Positions 26,038 to 34,185 of a DNA stretch of 64,000 nucleotides are shown here, piece after piece (position 1 is the first letter of the stretch; each line of letters starts with the position of its first letter). The DNA lies in NCBI GenBank assembly GCA_001768325.1, contig MENQ01000024.1, forward strand, positions 277,228 to 341,227. Direction: 5' to 3'. This DNA comes from Bacteroidetes bacterium GWC2_46_850. GTDB taxonomy: Bacteria; Bacteroidota; Bacteroidia; Bacteroidales; Dysgonomonadaceae. The notes beneath the pieces are model-generated. The model had not been told where the DNA came from, did not search any database, and saw only the letters and a list, made by a program, of their open reading frames with translations. Made by a program: the position numbers and the translations under genes.

Positions 26038-26844
26038 ATGAAAAAGTTATTTGCAATTTTAGCAATCTTCGGAATGATGTCCGTGGGATTGTCATCGGTC
26101 CTTCTAGCTCAAGACACCACCACTCCGCAAGAACAAACAGAACAAGTAGCTGCAACTCCTGTTGAGACTGTTCCTGCAGCTGTGCAGGAAGCTTCAAACG
26201 GTGGATTTCATCAGGCTTTGAAGGTGAAGTTTATTGAAGGTGGTGCCGGTTTCATGAGTCTCATTGCCATCTGTTTGATCCTCGGTCTGGCCTTTTCTCT
26301 GGAAAGAATCATCTACCTTAGCTTGGCTGATGTGGATCCGGATGCTTTCCTCGGTAAAATTGGCGATGCACTTGACAGAGGTGATGTGGAAGCCGCAAAA
26401 AGTTTAGCACGCGACACAAGAGGACCGGTTGCTTCTATTGTATATCAGGGATTATTACGTCTGGATCAGGGACCCGATGTAGTGGAACGCTCCATCGTAT
26501 CTTATGGTGGTGTACAGTCGGGTTTGCTTGAAAGGAATCTTTCCTGGATCACACTGTTTATCGCGATTGCTCCGTCTCTCGGTTTCTTGGGAACAGTAGT
26601 AGGTATGGTGCAGGCATTCGATGATATCCAGAGAGCAGGAGACATGAGCCCGACAATTGTTGCCGGTGGTATGAAGGTGGCCCTGATCACGACCGTAGGT
26701 GGTTTGATCGTCGCCCTGATACTCCAGGTTATCTACAATTATATCCTCAGCAAGATGGAAGGTATCCTCAATAAAATGGAAGATGCATCCATCACCTTCC
26801 TGGATCAGGTGATCAAATATAACGTTAAATACAAAAACCTGTAA
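26038..26844 (+). CDS. exbB: ExbB/TolQ/MotA-family proton channel protein
   Basis: 268 aa. The N-terminus (1-24) looks like a signal peptide or extra helix ending in LLAQD, followed by a Gln/Glu/Pro-rich periplasmic stretch (about 25-60), an extension typical of Bacteroidota ExbB. Three core helices follow (about 75-95, 170-195, 215-240). The channel signature SLGFLGTVVGMVQAF in helix 2 and MKVALITTVGGLIVAL in helix 3 carry the Thr residues that line the proton path. With ExbD it forms the motor that drives TonB. First gene of a four-gene operon. Confidence 0.94.
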   Translation: MKKLFAILAIFGMMSVGLSSVLLAQDTTTPQEQTEQVAATPVETVPAAVQEASNGGFHQALKVKFIEGGAGFMSLIAICLILGLAFSLERIIYLSLADVDPDAFLGKIGDALDRGDVEAAKSLARDTRGPVASIVYQGLLRLDQGPDVVERSIVSYGGVQSGLLERNLSWITLFIAIAPSLGFLGTVVGMVQAFDDIQRAGDMSPTIVAGGMKVALITTVGGLIVALILQVIYNYILSKMEGILNKMEDASITFLDQVIKYNVKYKNL

Positions 26845-26849
26845 TCATT

Positions 26850-27329
26850 ATGGCCGTAACTAAAATACACAGAACTTCCAGAATAACGCTCCTGATAGGT
26901 GTCATTATATCTATCCTGGTGATGGCGTTGTTCTATCTGGGAGGCCAAGCTTCGGCATCGGAGAAGTTAATTGCCGATATGAGTCAGCCAAAATTTACAG
27001 ACATTGTTTTGTATTGGGGCTATGCATTGCTTGCCATTACAATAGTTACACTTCTCGCATTTGCTATTGTAGATTTTCTCAAGAAGTTAAAGGAGTCTCC
27101 CAAAAAAGCATTAAGTGGCTTCCTGGTACTTTTGGCCATGGCTGCCATGCTGATCATTACTTTTGTGATCGGTGACGGGTCATTGTTGAATATACCGGGA
27201 TATGATGGCGCCGATAATAATTCTTCCACGCTGAAATTGACCGATATGTGGCTTTTCAGTTCGTACATCATGCTTATCATAACTTTTCTTGCAATCGTGA
27301 TATTGCCTTTATTTAAAAGAAAAAGTTGA
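26850..27329 (+). CDS. Unknown membrane protein between exbB and exbD
   Basis: 159 aa, starting 5 bases after exbB. Four hydrophobic segments are visible (about 13-32, 54-75, 86-108, 132-152), with a short loop holding SPKKALSGF and an external loop containing PGYDGADNN. It has no ExbB, ExbD or TonB motif and I cannot name a family. Tight placement inside the exbB-exbD-exbD operon suggests a partner or accessory part of the motor complex, as this position is occupied in other Bacteroidales as well. That role is inference. Confidence 0.8.
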   Translation: MAVTKIHRTSRITLLIGVIISILVMALFYLGGQASASEKLIADMSQPKFTDIVLYWGYALLAITIVTLLAFAIVDFLKKLKESPKKALSGFLVLLAMAAMLIITFVIGDGSLLNIPGYDGADNNSSTLKLTDMWLFSSYIMLIITFLAIVILPLFKRKS

Positions 27330-27369
27330 TTGGCTTAATCAAAAATCGAATTAAAGAAAGGTTTATTTT

Positions 27370-27999
27370 ATGGCAAAAACAATTAGAAAAGTTCCGGCTC
27401 TTAACGCCAGTTCAATGGCCGACATTTCTTTCCTGTTGCTGACCTTCTTCTTGTTAGTATCGAACATGGATGTTGATTCAGGACTTGCACGTCGCCTTCC
27501 GCCACCTCCACAGACCGAAGAACAAACTACTGTGGATGTACAACGCAGGAACCTCTTGGTTGTGTTGGTCAACGCTCAGAATGAAACATTGGTGCAAAAC
27601 CAGCAGGAAACTCAATTATATGCTAATGAGACTGAACTGCGTGGCGAAGGTGGCAAAGTAGCCTTAAAGGATATGGTGAAGGAATTCGTACTCAATACGC
27701 AGAACAGCTCACTTCTTCCCGAGCTTTCTGAGGAAGATTTCGGAGCTCCCATCGGCACTGTTCCCGTCACTGCACAACATGTGATATCCATCCAGAATGA
27801 TGCCACGACCAGCTACAAGGCTTACATAGCTGTGCAGAATGAAGTGGTAAGAGCATACAATGAACTGAGAGAGGAAGGTTCCCGCAAATATTTCAATACA
27901 TCGTATGAAGATTTAACGGAAGATCAGCAGGGACAAATCAATAACCTGTTTCCACAGCGTATTTCAGAGGCTGAACCAAAAAATTATGGAGGACAATAG
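27370..27999 (+). CDS. exbD: ExbD/TolR-family biopolymer transport protein (first copy, long)
   Basis: 209 aa, longer than the usual 130-150. One N-terminal helix (about 17-33) holds the proton-carrying Asp in SSMADISFLLLTFFLL (Asp18). The periplasmic domain has the ExbD-like VPVTAQHVISIQNDATTSY-type segment, but with an acidic insertion and a C-terminal extension (from about 175) rich in Asn/Gln/Glu. It stops 2 bases before the second exbD, so the two are coupled. Confidence 0.92.
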   Translation: MAKTIRKVPALNASSMADISFLLLTFFLLVSNMDVDSGLARRLPPPPQTEEQTTVDVQRRNLLVVLVNAQNETLVQNQQETQLYANETELRGEGGKVALKDMVKEFVLNTQNSSLLPELSEEDFGAPIGTVPVTAQHVISIQNDATTSYKAYIAVQNEVVRAYNELREEGSRKYFNTSYEDLTEDQQGQINNLFPQRISEAEPKNYGGQ

Positions 28000-28001
28000 T
28001 T

Positions 28002-28460
28002 ATGGGAAAATTTAATAAGAGCGGTAAAAAAGAGATGCCTGCATTAAATTCCTCTTCTATGCCCGATATCGTTTTCGCTATCCTGTTTTTCTTTATGGTT
28101 ACCACTACCATGCGTTCTGAAACATTGATGGTAAGAATGAAGCTGCCTACAGCATCGGAAGTACAGAAGCTGGAGAAGAAGTCTCTGGTAACCTACATCA
28201 ACATCGGTGCTCCCATGGATACCCGATTGGGTACGGGAACACAGATGCAATTAAATGATCGATTTGCACAGGTTTCAGAAATCCAGGATTATATCGCCCA
28301 GGAAAAGGCCAGTATGAATGAGGCCGACCAGCCCCTGATGACCGTTTCCATCAAAGCAGACGAAGAAACCAGGATGCAATACATTACCGACGTAAAGCAG
28401 GCTCTAAGACAGGCTTATGCACTCAAAATCAGTTATTCAGCCCGCCAAGGGGGAAATTGA
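28002..28460 (+). CDS. exbD: ExbD/TolR-family biopolymer transport protein (second copy)
   Basis: 152 aa, the normal family size. One helix (about 20-36) with Asp22 in SSSMPDIVFAILFFFMV, then a periplasmic domain ending in ADEETRMQYITDVKQALRQA, close to the ExbD dimer domain. The two ExbD proteins could form a heterodimer around the ExbB ring, or serve different transducers. It is the last gene of the operon and is followed by a terminator. Confidence 0.93.
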   Translation: MGKFNKSGKKEMPALNSSSMPDIVFAILFFFMVTTTMRSETLMVRMKLPTASEVQKLEKKSLVTYINIGAPMDTRLGTGTQMQLNDRFAQVSEIQDYIAQEKASMNEADQPLMTVSIKADEETRMQYITDVKQALRQAYALKISYSARQGGN

Positions 28461-28482
28461 TGAGATAAAAAAGCTTTTAATC

Positions 28483-28516
28483 AAAAAAACCGGATCCTCA
28501 AAGGTCCGGTTTTTTT
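28483..28516. terminator. Bidirectional terminator between exbD and the sulfatase-maturase gene
   Basis: AAAAAAACCGGA (28483-28494) pairs with TCCGGTTTTTTT (28505-28516) around TCCTCAAAGG. T runs follow in both directions, and it sits between two converging genes. Confidence 0.85.
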
Positions 28517-28522
28517 GTTGTT

Positions 28523-29752
28523 TTATTTCGGGTTTCCCTGCCTTACCCACGTCATCACGTTGGCAGGTGGACGACGGGCCATCAGCTCCTGTTTCATGAA
28601 ATCCATATAAGGGGCAACATGATGAAAGAACCGGTAATATCCCTTGCAAAGATAATTTAATCCTTTATTACCATACTTGTCTTTGATAAACCTGTTTTTG
28701 GGGCATTCACCATAACAGGCAAACAGTACATCGCATTCGCGGCATTGTTGCGGCAATTTATCAAACTTATCATTACCGAATGTCATCTGTTCCTCCGAGT
28801 ACATCATCGAGGTAAGCGTTTTGCTGTATATATTTCCAAGACGATATTCGGGAAAAACAAAATGATCGCAGGAGTAGACATCACCGTTAAATTCCATTAC
28901 CCCAGCATGGCCACAGGTTTTAGCCATGGTGCAGACACTCGGCTGTTCTCCCACCCAGTTGGCCAGCGTGGAGTCGAATATCTGTATAAATATCTTGCCC
29001 ACATCTTCTTTGATCCATTCGTCGAAAACAGCACACAGAAACTTTCCCCATTTTTCTGCCGGTACGGTGAATGGCGCCAGCTCAACTTCGTGATCCTCCT
29101 CCTTTGCCGTGGCCAGTTTTAACGATGACTTATTTTTTCGTAATCGCTCCACAATGGGAGTAAACTGAATATATTGGCATCCTATTTCTTTAAAGAAGCG
29201 ATAAAACTCCAGCGGATAATCCACATTGTAGTCGTTCACCACTGCCATGCAGTTGAATTCCACACCGTGTTTTTTCAGCAACTCAATCCCCTTCATCACC
29301 TGGTGAAAAGAGGGACGGCCCATCTTGTCGCGTCGGTATTCATCGTGAAATTCCTGTGGTCCATCAATGGAAATACCCACAAGAAAGTTATTCTCTTTGA
29401 AGAATTTACACCAGTCGTCGTTGAGCAGTGTGCCGTTTGTCTGGATGGAGTTGTCTATTTGTCGCCCGCGTGCATGCCTTTTCTGTAACTCAACCGCTTT
29501 TCTGTAAAAGGAGAGCGGTCGCATCAGCGTTTCACCTCCATGCCAGGTGAACATCACCTGTGGTTGGGTTTGAGATTCAATATATTGTTGGATGAAACGT
29601 TCAAGGAGTTCCTCACTCATTACCGGTTGCCTGTCCGGATAAAGACCCGATTTTTCCAGATAGTAACAATAATCGCAATCGAGATTGCACTTCGAACCTA
29701 CCGGCTTCAGCATCACGTATATTGGTTTGGCAAAGGGGGCATATGTTGACAT
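28523..29752 (-). CDS. chuR: Anaerobic sulfatase-maturating enzyme (radical SAM, SPASM)
   Basis: 409 aa. It converts the active-site Ser or Cys of type I sulfatases to formylglycine. The radical SAM cluster motif is CNLDCDYC (Cys22, 26, 29). The segment MFTWHGGETLMRPLSFY carries the SAM-binding GGE. The C-terminal SPASM region is Cys-rich (SVCTMAKTCGHAG, YSCDHFVFP, CRECDVLFACYGECPKNR), placing two auxiliary clusters. The overall sequence is close to the Bacteroides enzyme BT0238. No sulfatase is encoded in the window, so it probably serves sulfatases elsewhere, for mucin or heparin-like glycans. It is monocistronic. Confidence 0.93.
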   Translation of the reverse strand: MSTYAPFAKPIYVMLKPVGSKCNLDCDYCYYLEKSGLYPDRQPVMSEELLERFIQQYIESQTQPQVMFTWHGGETLMRPLSFYRKAVELQKRHARGRQIDNSIQTNGTLLNDDWCKFFKENNFLVGISIDGPQEFHDEYRRDKMGRPSFHQVMKGIELLKKHGVEFNCMAVVNDYNVDYPLEFYRFFKEIGCQYIQFTPIVERLRKNKSSLKLATAKEEDHEVELAPFTVPAEKWGKFLCAVFDEWIKEDVGKIFIQIFDSTLANWVGEQPSVCTMAKTCGHAGVMEFNGDVYSCDHFVFPEYRLGNIYSKTLTSMMYSEEQMTFGNDKFDKLPQQCRECDVLFACYGECPKNRFIKDKYGNKGLNYLCKGYYRFFHHVAPYMDFMKQELMARRPPANVMTWVRQGNPK

Positions 29753-29902
29753 ATCGATTTTATTTATATTGCAAAAATAAACAAATCATACCGATTTGCG
29801 GTTTATTATATAAAGTTTAGCATTCATTTTAATGATTTTCAATTCCTGAGAGCGTAGAACCCTGAAAACAGGGCTCTGTATAATAAAATTAATAATAATC
29901 GT

Positions 29903-30319
29903 ATGAAACAAAAAAACAATTTATTGCAGGCCGGATGGCTTATTTTAAGAGTAGGGATCGGTATTTCCATCTTTTTGCATGGTTATCCCAAGATAACGGG
30001 CGGAGCAGAGACATGGACCATGATTGGAGGTACCATGTCGAATTTCGGAATTGATTTTGCTCCCGCTTTCTGGGGTTTCCTTGCTGCATTTGTGGAATCT
30101 GTCGGAGGACTGTTGTTTGCACTGGGATTATTATTCCGTCCCGCCGCCCTGCTGCTTGCCGGAAATATGGCCGTGGCACTGATCACCCATGTGGTTGCCG
30201 GAGACAATTTCATGATTTTCGGTCATGCAATGGATCTGTTAATCGTTTTTGCCGCATCCATCCTGATTGGCGCAGGTAAATACTCACTGGACGCAAAACT
30301 GTTTCCGAAAATTGCTTAA
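29903..30319 (+). CDS. DoxX-family membrane protein
   Basis: 138 aa with four helices (about 10-28, 48-68, 75-95, 105-128). The DoxX pattern is clear: ILRVGIGISIFLHGYPKITGG at the start, then FWGFLAAFVESVGGLLFALGLLFRPAALLL and a last helix over AMDLLIVFAASILIGAG. DoxX proteins are small inner-membrane proteins linked in some bacteria to thiol or oxidative-stress systems; the activity is not settled. A short CCCTG-AAAA-CAGGG hairpin lies at about 29860-29876, upstream of the start. Confidence 0.9.
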   Translation: MKQKNNLLQAGWLILRVGIGISIFLHGYPKITGGAETWTMIGGTMSNFGIDFAPAFWGFLAAFVESVGGLLFALGLLFRPAALLLAGNMAVALITHVVAGDNFMIFGHAMDLLIVFAASILIGAGKYSLDAKLFPKIA

Positions 30320-30365
30320 TTCCCCTGATTGAGCAAAAGGGACAAACCCGTTCAACGTCCTTAAA

Positions 30366-30413
30366 TGACAAAACCCCTTCTGTCGTCATAGACCGAAGGG
30401 GTTCGTTATGTCA
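30366..30413. repeat. Hairpin between the doxX-like gene and the SRP RNA gene
   Basis: AACCCCTTC (30372-30380) pairs with GAAGGGGTT (30395-30403), and an outer TGACA/TGTCA pair (30366-30370, 30409-30413) extends it. It lies just beyond the SRP RNA U tract and downstream of the doxX-like gene, so it may terminate one or both; neither side has a strong T run directly after the stem. Confidence 0.5.
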
Positions 30414-30420
30414 AAAAAAG

Positions 30421-30518
30421 TGGGTAAGCTTACTATATCGCGCCGCTACAACCAAATACCCTTGCTTCGGTCAAGACCTGGGGGATTCAATGGGAGCTGA
30501 CCGTATAGGACTTACCCA
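30421..30518 (-). ncRNA. ffs: Signal recognition particle RNA (4.5S, small bacterial type)
   Basis: Read on the minus strand, the 98-nt sequence opens with TGGGTAAG and closes with the complementary CTTACCCA; a second paired block CTATA/TATAG lies inside, giving the SRP rod. The apical part reads CCCCCAGGTCTTGACCGAAG then CAAGGG, which aligns base for base with the conserved SRP domain IV core (CAGGTC, tetraloop, GAAGCA). A run of seven U follows directly (30413-30419) and a perfect Bacteroidota promoter precedes it. It binds Ffh, encoded 5.5 kb away, for co-translational membrane targeting. The terminal stem, core motif, promoter and terminator agree; exact ends are by inspection. Confidence 0.85.
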
Positions 30519-30522
30519 GGCA

Positions 30523-30553
30523 CAAAAGTACAATAAATATTTCTTCTTACAAA
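30523..30553 (-). promoter_or_regulatory. Promoter of the SRP RNA gene
   Basis: On the minus strand TTTG (30550-30553), 19 nt, then TACTTTTG (30523-30530): a perfect match to the Bacteroidota -33/-7 consensus. Transcription would start about 5 bases later, at the first base of the SRP stem near 30518. Confidence 0.8.
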
Positions 30554-30595
30554 CAAAATGGTGAAATTGATTTTTTCTATTCACGCCATTTTGTC

Positions 30596-30603
30596 TATCT
30601 TTG
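30596..30603 (+). promoter_or_regulatory. Candidate -7 box for pepT
   Basis: TATCTTTG on the plus strand, 54 bases before the pepT ATG, back to back with the SRP RNA promoter. No clear -33 element was found. Confidence 0.4.
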
Positions 30604-30656
30604 CATAGGTATAATTGCTTAATCGCAAAAAAATCCAACCCAAATAGTAAACCATC

Positions 30657-31901
30657 ATGGATATCGTAGATCGATTTATCAAATATGCACGTATCGATAC
30701 GCAATCAGACGAAAACAGCACGCAGACGCCCAGCACCCAGCGACAGTTCAATCTGGCCAAGGAGGTAGAGCAGGAAGCGCTGGAAATGGGCTTAAGTGAT
30801 GTGAGCCTCGATAACAATTGTTACCTGATGGCTACACTGCCTGCCAACAGCCGAAAAAATATTCCGGTCATCGGCTTTATCTCGCATTTCGATACCAGTC
30901 CCGATATGAGTGGGGAGAATGTGAACCCGCGGATAGTAAAAAATTACGACGGAAACGATATCCGGTTGAACGAGGCAAAGAATATAATCATGTCACCCGC
31001 AGATTTCCCGGAGTTACTCCACCATGTGGGAGAGGACATTATTGTGACTGACGGAACCACATTGCTGGGAGCCGACGATAAAGCGGGCATAGCGGAAATA
31101 ATGACCGCCATGCAATATCTGCTAGATCATCCCGAAATAGAACACGGCAAGATAAGGATAGGATTTACTCCCGATGAAGAAATCGGACGGGGAGCTGACA
31201 AATTTGATGTGTCCAAATTCGGTGCTTCCTGGGCATACACCATGGATGGCAGTGAGGTAGGTGAGCTGGAGTACGAAAACTTTAACGCGGCGTCGGCAAA
31301 GATCGAAATACAAGGGCGCAACGTACATCCGGGTTATGCAAAAAACAAGATGATTAATGCCCTGCACGTGGCCAATGAATTGGTTGCCATGCTTCCAGAA
31401 AAGGAACGACCTGAAACAACGGAAGGATATGAAGGATTTTTTCATCTGATTTCACTGAATGGTACTGTAGATGAAGCAAAGCTTTCTTTCATCGTCCGTG
31501 ACCACGACCGGGAAAAATTTGAAGAACGCAAGCGTCTGATGGTAAGTTCGGTGGAGACATTGAATGAAAAGTACGGCAATCGTCTGAAGCTGGAACTGAA
31601 GGATCAGTATTACAATATGCGTGAGAAGGTGGAGCCGGCGATGCATATAATTGACTATGCTTCCCGTGCCATGGAGGAGGTGGGTGTAAAACCCCATATC
31701 AGACCGATACGGGGAGGTACTGATGGTGCCCGTCTCTCATTTATGGGCTTGCCTTGTCCCAACATCTTTGCGGGCGGAATGAATTTTCACGGCAGATACG
31801 AGTTTCTGCCCGTTCCCTCGCTGGAGAAAGCATCAGAGGTAATCGTGAAAATAGCCGAACTCGTTGCACGTGATGGTACTACTCCCGAAACCAAACCCTA
31901 A
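30657..31901 (+). CDS. pepT: Peptidase T (tripeptide aminopeptidase)
   Basis: 414 aa, the standard length. M20B zinc metallopeptidase that removes the N-terminal residue of tripeptides in the cytoplasm. Metal ligands and catalytic residues are in [11 protein letters not shown] (His77, Asp79), [12 protein letters not shown] (Asp140), [11 protein letters not shown] (Glu174, Glu175) and [19 protein letters not shown]; the last His is in [14 protein letters not shown]. All are intact. Divergent from the SRP RNA gene and followed by a heptanucleotide repeat tract before gcvT. Confidence 0.97.
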   Translation: MDIVDRFIKYARIDTQSDENSTQTPSTQRQFNLAKEVEQEALEMGLSDVSLDNNCYLMATLPANSRKNIPVIGFISHFDTSPDMSGENVNPRIVKNYDGNDIRLNEAKNIIMSPADFPELLHHVGEDIIVTDGTTLLGADDKAGIAEIMTAMQYLLDHPEIEHGKIRIGFTPDEEIGRGADKFDVSKFGASWAYTMDGSEVGELEYENFNAASAKIEIQGRNVHPGYAKNKMINALHVANELVAMLPEKERPETTEGYEGFFHLISLNGTVDEAKLSFIVRDHDREKFEERKRLMVSSVETLNEKYGNRLKLELKDQYYNMREKVEPAMHIIDYASRAMEEVGVKPHIRPIRGGTDGARLSFMGLPCPNIFAGGMNFHGRYEFLPVPSLEKASEVIVKIAELVARDGTTPETKP

Positions 31902-31931
31902 CCGCTGTCACAGCAAAACCTGCTCCTACGG

Positions 31932-31960
31932 AGCTGATGGCTGACTCCTGAACGCTAAAA
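31932..31960 (+). repeat. Heptanucleotide repeat tract A (pepT-gcvT gap)
   Basis: Four units in register: AGCTGAT, GGCTGAC, TCCTGAA, CGCTAAA, ending in an extra A. The same order (nnCTGAy units, then nnCTGAA, then ngCTAAA) recurs at three other junctions in the window. Confidence 0.75.
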
Positions 31961-31997
31961 TACAAACCGCTGAAATAAACAATATTATACTAAAAAA

Positions 31998-32054
31998 AGC
32001 TGATAGCTGATAGCTGATTCCTGATGGCTAAGAAGCTGACAGCTGACCGTTAAA
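31998..32054 (+). repeat. Heptanucleotide repeat tract B, abutting the gcvT start
   Basis: Units: AGCTGAT three times, TCCTGAT, GGCTAAG, one extra A, AGCTGAC twice, CGTTAAA. Three bases (AAT) then separate the tract from the gcvT ATG at 32058, so it fills the place of the ribosome binding region. Confidence 0.8.
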
Positions 32055-32057
32055 AAT

Positions 32058-33143
32058 ATGAAACAGACCCCATTTACCGATTTGCATATTGCTCTGGGAG
32101 CAAAAATGCATGAATTTGCCGGATACAACATGCCCATTGAATATTCCGGCATCATTGATGAACATCTCACCGTGGTGAATGGCGTGGGGGTGTTCGACGT
32201 ATCTCACATGGGTGAGTTTTGGGTTAAGGGACCCAAAGCACTGGAGTTGCTGCAAAGGGTGGGCAGCAATGATGCTTCCAAACTGCAGCCGGGAAAAGCA
32301 CAATACAGCTGTTTTGTGAATGAAACGGGCGGTATTGTGGATGATTTTATCGTCTATCAGTTTGAACCGGAGAAATATCTCCTTGTGGTGAATGCGGCCA
32401 ACATAGAAAAGGATTGGAACTGGTGCCTGCAGCACAACACCATGGAAGCAGAACTGGAGAATGCTTCCGGTTGGATGGCGCAGCTGGCCATACAGGGACC
32501 AAAAGCGACGGAATTGCTGCAAAGACTGACTCCGGTCGATCTCTCCGCCATTCCTTATTATGCGTTTACCACAGGTTCGTTTGCAGACGTGGAGAATGTG
32601 ATTATCTCCAACACTGGATATACCGGTGCTGGCGGCTTTGAGCTCTATTTCTATCCAGAACAGGGTCGTAAAATTTGGGATGCCCTCTTTAAAACAGGTG
32701 CTGCATACGGCTTGAAACCCATTGGCCTGGGTGCCCGTGACACGCTGCGTCTGGAGATGGGCTTCTGTCTCTACGGGAACGATCTGGACGACACGACAAC
32801 CCCACTGCAGGCCGGTTTGGGATGGATTACCAAGTTCGCAGAAAACAAACCGTTTGTCGGTCGGGATGTGCTGGAAAAGGAAAAGACCGAAGGGGTATCC
32901 CGCAAGTTATGTTGTTTTGAACTGCTGGAGAAAGGTATTCCCCGTCATGGATATGATATCGTGAATGCTGCCGGTGAGGAGATCGGCCAGGTTACCTCGG
33001 GCACCATCTCGCCGGTGCTGAAGAGCGGCATCGGCATGGGATACGTGAAGCCGGAATATGCAAAAGCAGAAACTGAATTTTTTATCCGAATACGCAATAA
33101 AAACCTGAAAGCGCAAGTTGTAAAACCACCTTTTAGAAAATAA
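32058..33143 (+). CDS. gcvT: Glycine cleavage system T protein (aminomethyltransferase)
   Basis: 361 aa, normal length. It transfers the methylene unit from aminomethyl-lipoyl H protein to tetrahydrofolate, releasing ammonia. Family signatures: [30 protein letters not shown], in which the Asp of FDVSHMGE is catalytic; [34 protein letters not shown]; and the C-terminal KSGIGMGYV. All conserved residues are present. gcvP and gcvH are not nearby. A repeat tract runs up to the start codon in place of a ribosome binding site. FolD, a folate enzyme, lies 3.7 kb away on the other strand. Confidence 0.96.
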   Translation: MKQTPFTDLHIALGAKMHEFAGYNMPIEYSGIIDEHLTVVNGVGVFDVSHMGEFWVKGPKALELLQRVGSNDASKLQPGKAQYSCFVNETGGIVDDFIVYQFEPEKYLLVVNAANIEKDWNWCLQHNTMEAELENASGWMAQLAIQGPKATELLQRLTPVDLSAIPYYAFTTGSFADVENVIISNTGYTGAGGFELYFYPEQGRKIWDALFKTGAAYGLKPIGLGARDTLRLEMGFCLYGNDLDDTTTPLQAGLGWITKFAENKPFVGRDVLEKEKTEGVSRKLCCFELLEKGIPRHGYDIVNAAGEEIGQVTSGTISPVLKSGIGMGYVKPEYAKAETEFFIRIRNKNLKAQVVKPPFRK

Positions 33144-33178
33144 TATTCCGTTTCATAGGTGATGAGGGCTACTCCAAT

Positions 33179-34174
33179 ATGGCAAAAAAAGCAAAGGTCG
33201 CGCAAAATATATTCTTTCTTCTCGGTCTGCTTGCACTGGGAATCATGATCTATAAGATTGGTATCGACAGCCTCTGGCGCGATATCAAACAAACAGGCTG
33301 GTGGTTTGTACCCATCATCGGTCTCTGGGGTGTAATCTATCTCTTGAATACAATCTCTTGTAATCTCATCATTCAGGATGGAAGCCCTGAAGCGAAAAAT
33401 GTGGGTTTTTTTAGACTGTTTAAGCTGATAATTAGTGGGTTTGCCATTAACTATATCACACCATTCGGACTCATGGGAGGAGAGCCCTACAAGATCATCG
33501 AACTACAACCTACGCTGGGCATCCAGAAAGCAACCTCTTCCGTGTTGCTGGCTACCATGATGCATTTTGTCTCCCATTTTATCTTTTGGATGGTTTCCAT
33601 CCCGCTACTACTTTTTCTGGTGCCTGTTCTTTCCGATACGGTTGAGCTGGGAATGATTCTCTCCAGCGCTACTTCTTTTCTGTTACTTCTCTGGGCTTAT
33701 CGTGTGTATACGCGGGGAGGTGTGGACAGGGCCTTGATACTGGGTAGCAGGCTGCCTTTCGTAGGGAAGCGGATCAGGACTTACAGGCAGCAGAACCAGG
33801 AAAAAATTGATCAGATGGATTATCTGATTGCCGATCTTTACCGGAACCGAAAAAAAGATTTTATAATTTCTCTTTTGCTGGAGCTATTTTCCCGTTTTTT
33901 AATCTGTGTCGAAGTCCTGCTGATGATGCAGGCAATTGGTTGGCCGGTTACATTCGGAGAGAGTGTATTGATTGAATCCATTCAGTCGCTCGTGGGAAAC
34001 CTGCTGTTTTTTATGCCGATGCAGATGGGGTCACGCGAGGGAGGGATGATGATGGTTTATGGTATTTTGTCAATACCTCTTTCTTATGCAGTGTTTGTGA
34101 GCCTGTGCAAACGCATCCGGGAGATCTTCTGGACGGTAGTGGGTGTCTTGCTGATCAAAGTGAGCCGTAACTGA
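33179..34174 (+). CDS. Flippase-like integral membrane protein (LPG synthase TM region family)
   Basis: 331 aa with about eight hydrophobic segments, beginning FFLLGLLALGIMIYKIG. It fits the UPF0104/YbhN family (PF03706), the membrane part of lysylphosphatidylglycerol synthase: GFAINYITPFGLMGGEPYKI carries the family's conserved P-x-G-x-GGEP block, and MPMQMGSREGGMMMVYG the second conserved segment. No C-terminal aminoacyl-transferase domain is present, so it is not a full MprF. Substrate unknown, probably a lipid or polyprenyl-linked glycan. It starts 35 bases after gcvT and converges with the SDR gene. Confidence 0.88.
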   Translation: MAKKAKVAQNIFFLLGLLALGIMIYKIGIDSLWRDIKQTGWWFVPIIGLWGVIYLLNTISCNLIIQDGSPEAKNVGFFRLFKLIISGFAINYITPFGLMGGEPYKIIELQPTLGIQKATSSVLLATMMHFVSHFIFWMVSIPLLLFLVPVLSDTVELGMILSSATSFLLLLWAYRVYTRGGVDRALILGSRLPFVGKRIRTYRQQNQEKIDQMDYLIADLYRNRKKDFIISLLLELFSRFLICVEVLLMMQAIGWPVTFGESVLIESIQSLVGNLLFFMPMQMGSREGGMMMVYGILSIPLSYAVFVSLCKRIREIFWTVVGVLLIKVSRN

Positions 34175-34185
34175 TCTGTTTTTTG

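Noticed and set aside
29850..29880. CCCTG-AAAA-CAGGG hairpin before the DoxX gene as a riboswitch
   Set aside because: Stem is short, there is no conserved aptamer core, and the upstream gene is divergent.
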